This document shows, piece by piece, positions 24,413-31,806 of a stretch of 34,081 nt of DNA. The notes beneath the pieces are model-generated. The model searched no databases and had not been told where the DNA came from. It saw only the letters and a program-made list of their open reading frames with translations. A program made the translations under genes and the position numbers. This DNA comes from Lachnospiraceae bacterium. GTDB lineage: Bacteria; Bacillota; Clostridia; Lachnospirales; Lachnospiraceae. The stretch is from contig JAFSRP010000046.1 of the NCBI GenBank assembly GCA_017446045.1, forward strand, positions 1-34,081, read 5' to 3'. Positions within the stretch are counted from its first letter, which is position 1. Each line of letters begins with the position of its first letter.

Positions 24413-25930
24413 TTATGCTTCCTTCGGACTCATCTTCTGGATCACAGTAAGAACCAGGAAGGTCAGAACGATGCCGACCGGCAGGCAGATGAACCAGCTG
24501 CGGACAAAGCCGGAAAGAACGTAGCAGACCAGCGAGATCGCCGCAACGGTGATCGCGTAGGGAAGCTGGGTCGATACGTGCTGGATATGGTCGCACTCCG
24601 CGCCGGCGGAAGCCATGATGGTGGTATCGGAGATCGGTGAACAGTGGTCACCGCAGACGGCGCCGGCCATGCAGGCGGAGATCGCGATGATCATCAGCTC
24701 GTTGCCGAGGTCAGCATTGAACACATTGACTACGATCGGGATCAGGATACCGAAAGTACCCCAGGATGTACCGGTCGCGAATGCCAGGAAACAGCCGATC
24801 AGGAATACGAATGCGGGCAGGAAGCTCATGACAGCATTGTTGCCGGCAACATTGGAGACGAGGCCCGCAACATAATCCTTTGCGCCGAGAGAATCGGTCA
24901 TAGCCTTCAGGGTCCATGCAAAGGTCAGGATCAGGATCGCGGGGACCATGCTCTTGAAGCCTTCGGGAAGGGCGTTCATACATTCCTTGAAAGTCAGTAC
25001 CCTGGTAGCGAGGAAGAAGATGATCGTAATGATCATGGCAGCGGAGGAGCCGTAAACCAGGCCGACCGATGCGTCAGAGTTTGCGAATGCATCGACAAAG
25101 GACTCACCCTCGAAGAAGCCGCCGGTGTAGATCATGCCGATCACGCAGCAGACGATCAGGGAAATGATCGGAAGTACAAGATGAATGACGCGGCCCTTCT
25201 GGCTGACCGGCGGGTTCGGCTGATCCTCGGCACCGGTAATGCTCGCTTCAGCCATGCTGTTGTTCAGCTGGTTGCTCATCTCGACCATACGCATCGGGCC
25301 ATAATCAAAATCCTTGAGCGCGAGGATGATCATCATCGCCACTGTCAGGAAAGCATAGAAGTTGTACGGGATCGCCTTGATGAAAAGGCTCAAGCCGTTG
25401 GCTCCGTCGACAAATCCGGTCACTGCTGCCGCCCAGGAAGAGATCGGGGCAATGATACATACCGGAGCCGCTGTCGCGTCGATCAGGTATGCCAGCTTTG
25501 CGCGGCTGATGTTATGCTTGTCAGTCAGCGGACGCATAACAGAGCCGACGGTCAGACAGTTGAAATAGTCATCGATGAAGATCAGGCAGCCAAGTGCGAT
25601 CGTCGCAAGCTGTGCGCCGAACTTCGTCTTGACGTGGGTCACGGACCAGCGTCCGAAAGCAGCGGAGCCGCCTGCGCGGTTCATCAGCATGACCATGGTG
25701 CCCAGGATGACCAGGAAGATCAGGATGCCGACGTTCCATGCATCGGCGAGGGAGCCGATCATGCCGTCTACGAATACATGCTGCATCGTACCTGCAAAGC
25801 TGAAGCCGGAATACAGCAGTCCGCCAAACAGAATGCCGATGAAAAGCGAGGAATAGACCTCCTTGGTGATCAGCGCGAGGCCGATCGCCACGATGGGAGG
25901 TACCAGTGACCAAAAGGTGTTTGCAAACAT
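24413..25930 (-). CDS. nhaC: Na+/H+ antiporter NhaC family
   Basis: 505 residues, about 11-12 membrane segments. Family features are IFIDDYFNCLTVGSVMRPLTD with acidic residues in the membrane, APISSWAAAVTG, FATGTSWGTFGILIPIV, and GAVCGDHCSPISDTTIMAS. These belong to the NhaC/MleN group, which exchanges Na+ for protons or couples it to organic acids (malate/lactate exchange), so an organic acid cannot be excluded. A GAAAGGGG site precedes the ATG. A consensus promoter lies about 330 bases upstream. The response-regulator gene is next upstream in the same orientation. Confidence 0.9.
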   Translation of the reverse strand: MFANTFWSLVPPIVAIGLALITKEVYSSLFIGILFGGLLYSGFSFAGTMQHVFVDGMIGSLADAWNVGILIFLVILGTMVMLMNRAGGSAAFGRWSVTHVKTKFGAQLATIALGCLIFIDDYFNCLTVGSVMRPLTDKHNISRAKLAYLIDATAAPVCIIAPISSWAAAVTGFVDGANGLSLFIKAIPYNFYAFLTVAMMIILALKDFDYGPMRMVEMSNQLNNSMAEASITGAEDQPNPPVSQKGRVIHLVLPIISLIVCCVIGMIYTGGFFEGESFVDAFANSDASVGLVYGSSAAMIITIIFFLATRVLTFKECMNALPEGFKSMVPAILILTFAWTLKAMTDSLGAKDYVAGLVSNVAGNNAVMSFLPAFVFLIGCFLAFATGTSWGTFGILIPIVVNVFNADLGNELMIIAISACMAGAVCGDHCSPISDTTIMASAGAECDHIQHVSTQLPYAITVAAISLVCYVLSGFVRSWFICLPVGIVLTFLVLTVIQKMSPKEA

Positions 25931-26263
25931 AAAAATCCCCTTTCAACAATAAAGAGCCATGATATGCTATCATGACTCACATAAATGCTCCTGCGGGAAT
26001 TATGTATGCCATGACAGCGCTCCGCGTCTGATCCAAAGGGCTTTCTATAGCCCAGGCCGGCCGTATACCCGGCAGCGATCCCCGCGACAGTCCACCGGAT
26101 ATTTTCCGGTGTCCCAGGCAGCAGATGATCAGGAATCACCTGTTCCTTCGGCGGTCTCCCCTTTGACTCCCCCGTTCCTGACGGCTTTCCGGAGCTACTC
26201 ATGTCGACCGCATCCTCTATCATGCTCGAGCGGAATACCCGCTCTGTGTACAAGTATTATGTA
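25931..26263 (-). other. Long 5' leader of nhaC
   Basis: About 330 bases of transcribed leader with no firmly supported gene. It contains three stems: GAGCGG/CCGCTC near the 5' end (about 26225-26242), CACCGGA/TCCGGTG (about 26093-26111), and a perfect CATGATA-TGC-TATCATG hairpin at 25958-25974, just before the nhaC ribosome binding site. An in-frame start at 26199 after GAGG could encode a peptide with NIRWTVAGIAAGYTAGLGYR, but it runs on into nhaC. No known sodium, lithium or other riboswitch consensus was recognised. Confidence 0.45.
25958..25974 (-). promoter_or_regulatory. Hairpin immediately upstream of nhaC translation start
   Basis: A perfect 7-bp stem with a 3-base loop ends 28 bases before the ATG and is followed in RNA by a short U-rich stretch (CUCUUUAUU). 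It could attenuate transcription or control access to the ribosome binding site. Confidence 0.4.
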
Positions 26264-26291
26264 ATTATACAGCTTTTTCTTCCTGTGTCAA
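26264..26291 (-). promoter_or_regulatory. Consensus promoter for nhaC
   Basis: On the minus strand a perfect TTGACA (26286-26291) and a perfect TATAAT (26264-26269) are separated by 16 bases. The strongest promoter in the window. Its -35 falls in the loop of the response-regulator terminator-like hairpin. Confidence 0.8.
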
Positions 26292-26308
26292 GGAAGAAAG
26301 AACAGCTG
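26270..26308 (-). terminator. Imperfect hairpin after the response-regulator gene
   Basis: CAGCTTTTTCTTCCT (26270-26284) can pair, with a bulge, with the 26291-26308 segment AGGAAGAAAGAACAGCTG. It lies 33 bases after the stop codon. In RNA it is followed by UAUAAUU rather than a clear U-run, so termination may be weak. Confidence 0.4.
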
Positions 26309-26340
26309 CTCATAAGTTTTTGCGATAACCGGCCTGCCTT

Positions 26341-27057
26341 TTATCTCGCGTTTTTCAGCTCAAACTTATATCCGATGCCCCAGACTGTGGAGATCGCCCA
26401 TGACCCGTTCTCCGGAAGCTTCTCCCGAAGCCGCTTGATATGCACGTCAACCGTTCGGGTGTCTCCCAGATATTCGTAGCCCCAGATATTGTCCAGAAGC
26501 TGTTCCCTTGTGAACACCTGGTTGGGCGATGCCGCAAGGAAGTACAGAAGCTCCAGCTCCTTCGGAGGCATATCGACGGTCCGCCCGCCGCAGGTGACCG
26601 AATAGTTGGAAAGATTGACCGTCAGTCCGGGATACTCCACATATTCCGAATTTGCCTCCTGCCGGCTCTCCTTCCTGTCCGGACGCGCGGTATACCGGCG
26701 CAGCACAGCTTTGACCCTGGCGACAAGCTCCTTGGAGTCGAACGGCTTGATAATATAGTCATCCGCGCCCAGTTCCAGTCCAAGCACTTTATCAAAGACC
26801 TCACCCTTCGCGCTCAGCATGATCACCGGCACATCCGAGTCCATCCTCAGCTGCCGGCAGACCTGGTATCCGTCAATACCGGGCAGCATCAGGTCCAGAA
26901 GGACGATGTCCGGCTTGTAGACCGGGAACTGGCGAAGCGCTTCCTCTCCGTCCTCCACAGTCAGGGTGTCGTAGCATTCCTTCATCAGGTACAGGCTGAT
27001 CAGCTCCGCGATGGACGGATCGTCGTCCACGATCATTACACGTTGTTTTTCTGCCAT
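26341..27057 (-). CDS. OmpR/PhoB-family response regulator
   Basis: 238 residues. The receiver domain has the acidic pocket DDD (11-13), the phospho-accepting D55 in LLDLMLPG, S82 in MLSAKG, and K104 in IIKPFDS. The winged-helix output domain ends with EYLGDTRTVDVHIKRLREKL and WGIGYKFE. It should activate or repress promoters after phosphorylation. No sensor kinase gene is adjacent, so it is an orphan here. GGGAGAAG precedes the ATG. It lies 17 bases after mutS2 in the same orientation and may be co-transcribed with it. Confidence 0.93.
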   Translation of the reverse strand: MAEKQRVMIVDDDPSIAELISLYLMKECYDTLTVEDGEEALRQFPVYKPDIVLLDLMLPGIDGYQVCRQLRMDSDVPVIMLSAKGEVFDKVLGLELGADDYIIKPFDSKELVARVKAVLRRYTARPDRKESRQEANSEYVEYPGLTVNLSNYSVTCGGRTVDMPPKELELLYFLAASPNQVFTREQLLDNIWGYEYLGDTRTVDVHIKRLREKLPENGSWAISTVWGIGYKFELKNAR

Positions 27058-27074
27058 ACTTTCTTCTCCCGCTA

Positions 27075-29525
27075 CTACTTGAATGTCACGATGGTCACGC
27101 CCGTATCGCCTTCACCGAAGGCGCCCAGCCGGAAACTGTCCACATATTTGAGCTTCTTCAGGCGCTGGTGTACCATGTTTTTAAGCGCGCCCGTCCCCCG
27201 GCCATGCACGATGCGCACATTCTTCAGATGCGCCAGATAAGCGTCATCCAGGTATTTTTCCATCACCGGAAGCGCTTCATCGGTCGTCATGCCGATCAGG
27301 TTGACCTCCGGACTCACTGTCATGGATTTCATTCCGAAACTCGTTGTAACACCGCCCGCAGTTCCGGCAGGCTTTTCTCCCGCCCGGCCTTTGCTGCCGG
27401 ATCCGGTCCCGGCGCTGTCAGCCAGCTCGATCTCCTTCACACTGACCCGTGTATTCATAAAACCGATCTGTACGGAAACATTTCCATCCTTATCCGGCAG
27501 GGATGTCACTGTGCCGGTCATACCTCCCATACCGGGCATGCGTACTTCGTCTCCGACCTGAAGCCTGCGCGCGGATACCGGCCTGGAGGGCCCTTTCTGC
27601 TGAACAGCCTGCCTGGTCTGATGCTTTTTCATGCTCTCCCGGAGCAGCTCTCTTGCCGCTTCGGCATCAGATGTATCCGCCTTTCCCGCGCCTGTCTGCC
27701 GGATCTCCCGAAGGGCGAGGTCCGCCGTCTCCTTAGCCTCCCGCAGGATCTTCTGCGCTTCTTCCCTGGCTTCGTTCAGGATCTTTTCCCTGGATTCTTC
27801 CAGCCGCTCTTCCTTCTTCCGGATGCGGCCCCGCAGAGAACTGATCTCCTGTTTCGCCGCCTCGGTCTCCGCCTTGGCTTTCTCCATGCGGACGCGGTCA
27901 TCATTCAGCTGGCGGATAATGTCTTCGAAATTCTCATTTTCCGCAGCGATGTGCCGCTTCGCTTCTTCTATGATATAGTCCGGAAGGCCCAGCCTGCGGG
28001 AGATCGCGAATGCATTGGATCTGCCGGGGATGCCGATCAGGAGCCGGTATGTCGGCTGCAGGGTCGTGACATCGAACTCGCAGCAGGCATTTTCCACCCT
28101 GTCTGTCTCCAGTGCATAGACCTTGATCTCACTGTAATGGGTCGTAGCCATGGTGCGGGTCTTCATGTTGTGCAGGAAATCCAGGATCGCGATGCCCAGC
28201 GCCGCCCCTTCCGTAGGGTCGGTGCCGGATCCGAGCTCGTCAAAGAGGCAGAGGGAACGGGCATCCGCCTTCTTCAGAATACGGACGATGTTCTTCATAT
28301 GCGCGGAAAAAGTTGACAGGCTCTGTTCAATGCTCTGCTCATCGCCAATATCCGCATATACGTCATCAAAAATACCCAGCACGGAACCATCAGCGGCAGG
28401 AATGTGCAGTCCCGCCTGTCCCATCAGCGTAAGCAGCCCTGTTGTCTTCAGGGAAACAGTCTTGCCGCCGGTATTCGGTCCCGTAACTACCAGCAGGTCA
28501 AAATCCTTTCCGAGCTGTACGTCGACCGGCACCACCCGGTCCCTGTCGATCAGCGGATGACGAGCTTCCTTAAGATCGATGCAGCGGTCCCTGCTGAACA
28601 CCGGCTCTGTCCCGCTGATCTCTCCGGAATACAGGGCTTTTGCGAAAATCATATCCAGCTTTTCAAGGATCTTTATATCATCCGAGATCACGTCCGTATA
28701 CGGAGCAAGACGTCCGCTAAGGTTCTGCAGGACTCTGTCGATCTCCTTCTTTTCTTCTGCCATCAGCTCCCGGATGCGGTTGTTAAGATTGACGACTGCC
28801 ATGGGCTCGATAAAAAGAGTCATGCCTGTAGACGACATATCATGGACCATGCCGGGTACCCTGGATTTGTACTCCGCCTTTACCGGAAGGCAGTATCTGC
28901 CATCTCTCTGCGTCACGATGGCGTCGGTCAGATAATCACGGTAGGTATTGAGCCGGGAGGCCATAGCGTCCCGGATATCTCCCTCGATCTGCTTCATTTT
29001 CCTCCGGACAGCATAAAGCTCCGGAGAGGCGTCGTCGGCGATCTCCTCTTCCGAAAGGATGCAGCGTTGGATCTCCCGGTTGATCTGCACCAACGGCTCG
29101 ATCATACCGAACATTTCCGAAAGAGAATCCTCGCGTTCCTCTGCCTCATTTCCGTCCCTGCGCGGTCTGCTGCTTTCTTTTGCATGCTCCTGTCCGCCGC
29201 TCATGTCATAACGCCGGACCCGGTCCGCTACGGTCAGGATGCCGCTCACAGCCAACAGTTCCCAGGCGGAAGCTGCCGCACCGATCTCCAGCCTTTTCAA
29301 AATGTCTGTGATGTCCCGTACGCCCCGGAAAGAAGGTGCATGTCCGCTCAGACGGATCCGGGTGCAGGCATCCGTCGTATTTTTCTGCCAGGCAGCGATG
29401 TGCCGGGGATTGGAAGACGGCCGCACCTTGGCACAGTAAGCCCGTCCCGCGTCCGAAGACGCGAAACCGCACAGCCGTTCGATGATCTTATCATATTCAA
29501 GTATTTCAAGAGTTTTGCTTTCCAT
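27075..29525 (-). CDS. mutS2: Endonuclease MutS2
   Basis: 816 residues. The MutS-type ATPase has TGPNTGGKTVSLKT (Walker A, about 342-356), FDELGSGTDPTEG, and ATTHYSEIK. A long coiled coil with many Lys/Glu (about 520-620) follows. The C-terminal Smr domain (about 740-816) has LIGMTTDEALP and HGRGTGALK. MutS2 acts on branched DNA to limit recombination and in Firmicutes also at collided ribosomes. A charged stretch around residues 103-138 (ESSRPRRDGNEAEERED) looks inserted. No ribosome binding site precedes the ATG; instead a promoter lies so close that the mRNA would be leaderless. Confidence 0.95.
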   Translation of the reverse strand: MESKTLEILEYDKIIERLCGFASSDAGRAYCAKVRPSSNPRHIAAWQKNTTDACTRIRLSGHAPSFRGVRDITDILKRLEIGAAASAWELLAVSGILTVADRVRRYDMSGGQEHAKESSRPRRDGNEAEEREDSLSEMFGMIEPLVQINREIQRCILSEEEIADDASPELYAVRRKMKQIEGDIRDAMASRLNTYRDYLTDAIVTQRDGRYCLPVKAEYKSRVPGMVHDMSSTGMTLFIEPMAVVNLNNRIRELMAEEKKEIDRVLQNLSGRLAPYTDVISDDIKILEKLDMIFAKALYSGEISGTEPVFSRDRCIDLKEARHPLIDRDRVVPVDVQLGKDFDLLVVTGPNTGGKTVSLKTTGLLTLMGQAGLHIPAADGSVLGIFDDVYADIGDEQSIEQSLSTFSAHMKNIVRILKKADARSLCLFDELGSGTDPTEGAALGIAILDFLHNMKTRTMATTHYSEIKVYALETDRVENACCEFDVTTLQPTYRLLIGIPGRSNAFAISRRLGLPDYIIEEAKRHIAAENENFEDIIRQLNDDRVRMEKAKAETEAAKQEISSLRGRIRKKEERLEESREKILNEAREEAQKILREAKETADLALREIRQTGAGKADTSDAEAARELLRESMKKHQTRQAVQQKGPSRPVSARRLQVGDEVRMPGMGGMTGTVTSLPDKDGNVSVQIGFMNTRVSVKEIELADSAGTGSGSKGRAGEKPAGTAGGVTTSFGMKSMTVSPEVNLIGMTTDEALPVMEKYLDDAYLAHLKNVRIVHGRGTGALKNMVHQRLKKLKYVDSFRLGAFGEGDTGVTIVTFK

Positions 29526-29534
29526 TCGATTTTA

Positions 29535-29563
29535 TTTTTACCATAGTTGACAAAATAAATCAA
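29535..29563 (-). promoter_or_regulatory. Putative mutS2 promoter giving a leaderless mRNA
   Basis: On the minus strand TTGATT (29558-29563), 17 bases, and TAAAAA (29535-29540). The predicted start of transcription lies only about 3 bases before the ATG at 29525. Confidence 0.45.
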
Positions 29564-29564
29564 T

Positions 29565-29596
29565 GTAACAGTGCACGCAGTCCAAAGCTGTGTTAC
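29565..29596. promoter_or_regulatory. Dyad GTAACA-N20-TGTTAC in the divergent mutS2/WYL gap
   Basis: Two perfectly inverted six-base arms (29565-29570 and 29591-29596) lie in the 133-base intergenic region. A consensus TTGACA for the rightward gene lies at 29547-29552 but no good -10 follows it. The dyad may be an autoregulatory site for the WYL protein. Confidence 0.35.
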
Positions 29597-29658
29597 TATT
29601 GCATTGTATCCTCTCTTTTGAAGCAATCGGCACCTATTTCTGATATGGAGGACGACCC

Positions 29659-30651
29659 ATGGCAAAGGGCAGCAACCAGAAACTGAAACTGTTATATCTC
29701 GCCAGGATCCTGACCGAAGAGACCAACGACGACCACGGTCTGACCATCGCGGAGATCTCGCAGCGGCTGAAGGAACATGATATCCCCGCGGACCGGAAGA
29801 CACTGTACTCTGACTTTGAAGAGCTGCGCCACTTCGGCCTGGATGTCATTGCCGAACAGCACGGCAAAAACCACTACTATCATGTGGGCGAACGCCCGTT
29901 TGAGCTTGCGGAGCTCAAGCTTCTCGTGGATTCGGTGCAGGCTGCCCAGTTCATCACCGAAAAGAAATCGATCTCCCTGATCCGTAAGCTCGAAGGCCTG
30001 ACCAGCAAATACGACGCCCAGAAACTGCACCGGCAGATCTACTTTTCCGGTACCAGCAAGGCTGTCAACGAGAGCATCTATTATAATGTGGATATCATTC
30101 ATAATGCCATCAGCGACAATGCCCAGATCCGATTCCAGTATTTCAACTGGAACAATAAAAAGGAGATGATCCTGCGGCATGACGGAGCGTTTTACCAGGT
30201 CAGTCCATGGGCCCTGGTCTGGGCCGACGAGTACTACTATCTGATCGGATATGATGCCGGCGCCGCCGGCATCCGCCACTATCGGGTCGACAAGATGCTG
30301 AAGCTTTCCCAGCTGGAAGAGAGCCGGGAAGGTGCCGAGATCTTCCGGACGCTTGATATGGCATCCTATTCACAGCGCATGTTCAGCATGTTTGCCGGTG
30401 AGGAACAGAATGTCACTTTGGAGGGAGACGCGGATATGGTCGGCGTGATCATCGACCATTTCGGCACCGACGTGCCGCTGCTTCCGCTTGCCGGCGGAGG
30501 ATTCCGCGCACACGTCAAAGTCGCAGTAACAGATCATTTTCTTGGATGGATCTTCTCGCTTGGAGGCCGCGTCCGCATCACGGCACCCGCCTCGACTGTC
30601 GAGATGGTACGAAACAGGATCCGCGATCTGGAGGAGCAGTATCGCGAGTGA
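29659..30651 (+). CDS. WYL-domain transcriptional regulator
   Basis: 330 residues. The N-terminal helix-turn-helix spans about residues 5-65 (LTIAEISQRL and DRKTLYSDFEELRHFG). The WYL domain lies near 150-215, with IRFQYFNWNNKKE, VSPWALVWADEYYYLIGY and the IRHYRVDKM end, and a C-terminal WCX-type extension follows. WYL regulators sense nucleic-acid-like or nucleotide ligands and often control DNA damage or phage-defence genes. Here it is divergent from mutS2, fitting a DNA-stress link, though no defence gene is near. TGGAGG precedes the ATG. Confidence 0.88.
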   Translation: MAKGSNQKLKLLYLARILTEETNDDHGLTIAEISQRLKEHDIPADRKTLYSDFEELRHFGLDVIAEQHGKNHYYHVGERPFELAELKLLVDSVQAAQFITEKKSISLIRKLEGLTSKYDAQKLHRQIYFSGTSKAVNESIYYNVDIIHNAISDNAQIRFQYFNWNNKKEMILRHDGAFYQVSPWALVWADEYYYLIGYDAGAAGIRHYRVDKMLKLSQLEESREGAEIFRTLDMASYSQRMFSMFAGEEQNVTLEGDADMVGVIIDHFGTDVPLLPLAGGGFRAHVKVAVTDHFLGWIFSLGGRVRITAPASTVEMVRNRIRDLEEQYRE

Positions 30652-30775
30652 TCCTGTTTTGGTAACGGAATCGACAGTACTTTCTTCATGATTTCGTCAG
30701 ACTGCCTTCAAGTATTTCATAAACAGATATGGTATTCTTGAGTTAATGAATCACTTGGCATAAGGAGGATATGCT

Positions 30776-31690
30776 ATGAGAAAGAATATCGGAAAAGCTT
30801 TACTCATCGGTGCTCTCGGCTGCCTTGTCCTGAGCGCCTGTTCGACCGCCTATGCGGCAACGGGAACATCCGGTGAAAAGAACACATCTTCGGAAGCGAC
30901 GCAGGAAGACGCAGCCGAAGCCGATTCCAAAAACGCATCGGCACAGGAAGCGCTGGACCTTCTGAAGGATCTTCTCGCAGGCGGCGGGATCGGAACCGGC
31001 GCAGGCGAAAAGAGCAGCGCGGGAAGCATCATGATGCAGACCGCTCCACAGGAGCCCCGTACTGTCACTGTCAGTGCCCAGGGTACGGCTAAAGCCGTCC
31101 CGGACAAAGCAGAGATCACATTCGGCGTTACAACGCAGTCCAAGACCCCGGATGCTGCCCAAAAAGAGAATGCGGAGAAGATCGACAAGGTCATTGCCCA
31201 TCTGAAGGAGCGCGGCATAGAAGAAAAAAGCATCCGCACCTCTTCATACAACCTGTACCCGGAGTATGATTACAGCAACAATACGCAGAAGATCATCGGC
31301 TATCAGGTCCGTACATCGCTGACAGTCAGTGACCAGGAGATCGACGATGCCGGAGATATCGTCAGTGAATGCATCGGACTCGGCATCAATGACGTGGAGA
31401 ATTTCCGTTTCTATGCCAGCAGCTATGACGAAGCCTATGAAGATGCACTGCGCGCAGCTGTTGCAGCTGCCGGTGCCAAGGCAGCAGTCCTCGCCGAATG
31501 CACCGGCGATACGCTCGGTCCTGTTCTTTCCCTCAGCGAGGGCTACCAGAACACTTCTTACCGTTACGCCAAGTCCAATTACGCCATGGCGGAAGAAGCA
31601 GCGGCTGATGCGGGCGGGTTCGGCATGGCAGTCATGCCGGGGGAAGCATCCATTACCGCACAGGTAACCGTCACATACCAACTGCAGTAA
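30776..31690 (+). CDS. SIMPL-domain (DUF541) lipoprotein
   Basis: 304 residues. A signal peptide ends in the lipobox LSAC (lipid-modified Cys at 22). A hydrophilic Ser/Ala/Glu/Lys linker of about 70 residues follows, then the SIMPL domain (about 95-304) with VTVSAQGTAKAVPDKAEI, ITFGVTTQSKTPDAAQKEN, and the late QVTVTYQLQ. SIMPL proteins are exported and proposed to counter oxidative stress or, by homology to eukaryotic SIMPL, act in signalling; the bacterial role is unclear. AAGGAGG precedes the ATG. It stands alone, followed by a strong terminator. Attached to the outer face of the membrane. Confidence 0.88.
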   Translation: MRKNIGKALLIGALGCLVLSACSTAYAATGTSGEKNTSSEATQEDAAEADSKNASAQEALDLLKDLLAGGGIGTGAGEKSSAGSIMMQTAPQEPRTVTVSAQGTAKAVPDKAEITFGVTTQSKTPDAAQKENAEKIDKVIAHLKERGIEEKSIRTSSYNLYPEYDYSNNTQKIIGYQVRTSLTVSDQEIDDAGDIVSECIGLGINDVENFRFYASSYDEAYEDALRAAVAAAGAKAAVLAECTGDTLGPVLSLSEGYQNTSYRYAKSNYAMAEEAAADAGGFGMAVMPGEASITAQVTVTYQLQ

Positions 31691-31737
31691 ACCGGTCCCA
31701 ACGGGACACTGTTTATAGCTGCGGGATCCATAAAAGC

Positions 31738-31775
31738 AAAAATCCGTACTCTGTCGCTGCAGGGTACGGATTTTT
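31738..31775. terminator. Bidirectional intrinsic terminator
   Basis: A perfect 12-bp stem, AAAAATCCGTAC (31738-31749) against GTACGGATTTTT (31764-31775), ends both the SIMPL gene and the convergent symporter gene. Confidence 0.9.
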
Positions 31776-31806
31776 ATATGCTTTCTTCCGATCCGGATAT
31801 TCAGTA

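Noticed and set aside
24644-25909. 421-residue Asp/His-rich plus-strand frame
   Set aside because: Antisense to nhaC; composition reflects reversed hydrophobic codons and no domain is recognisable.
25870-26199. 109-residue minus-strand frame upstream of and overlapping nhaC
   Set aside because: Not called as a gene: it overlaps the nhaC start, its C-terminal part is the out-of-frame nhaC sequence, and no family is recognised. Mentioned only as a possible leader peptide.
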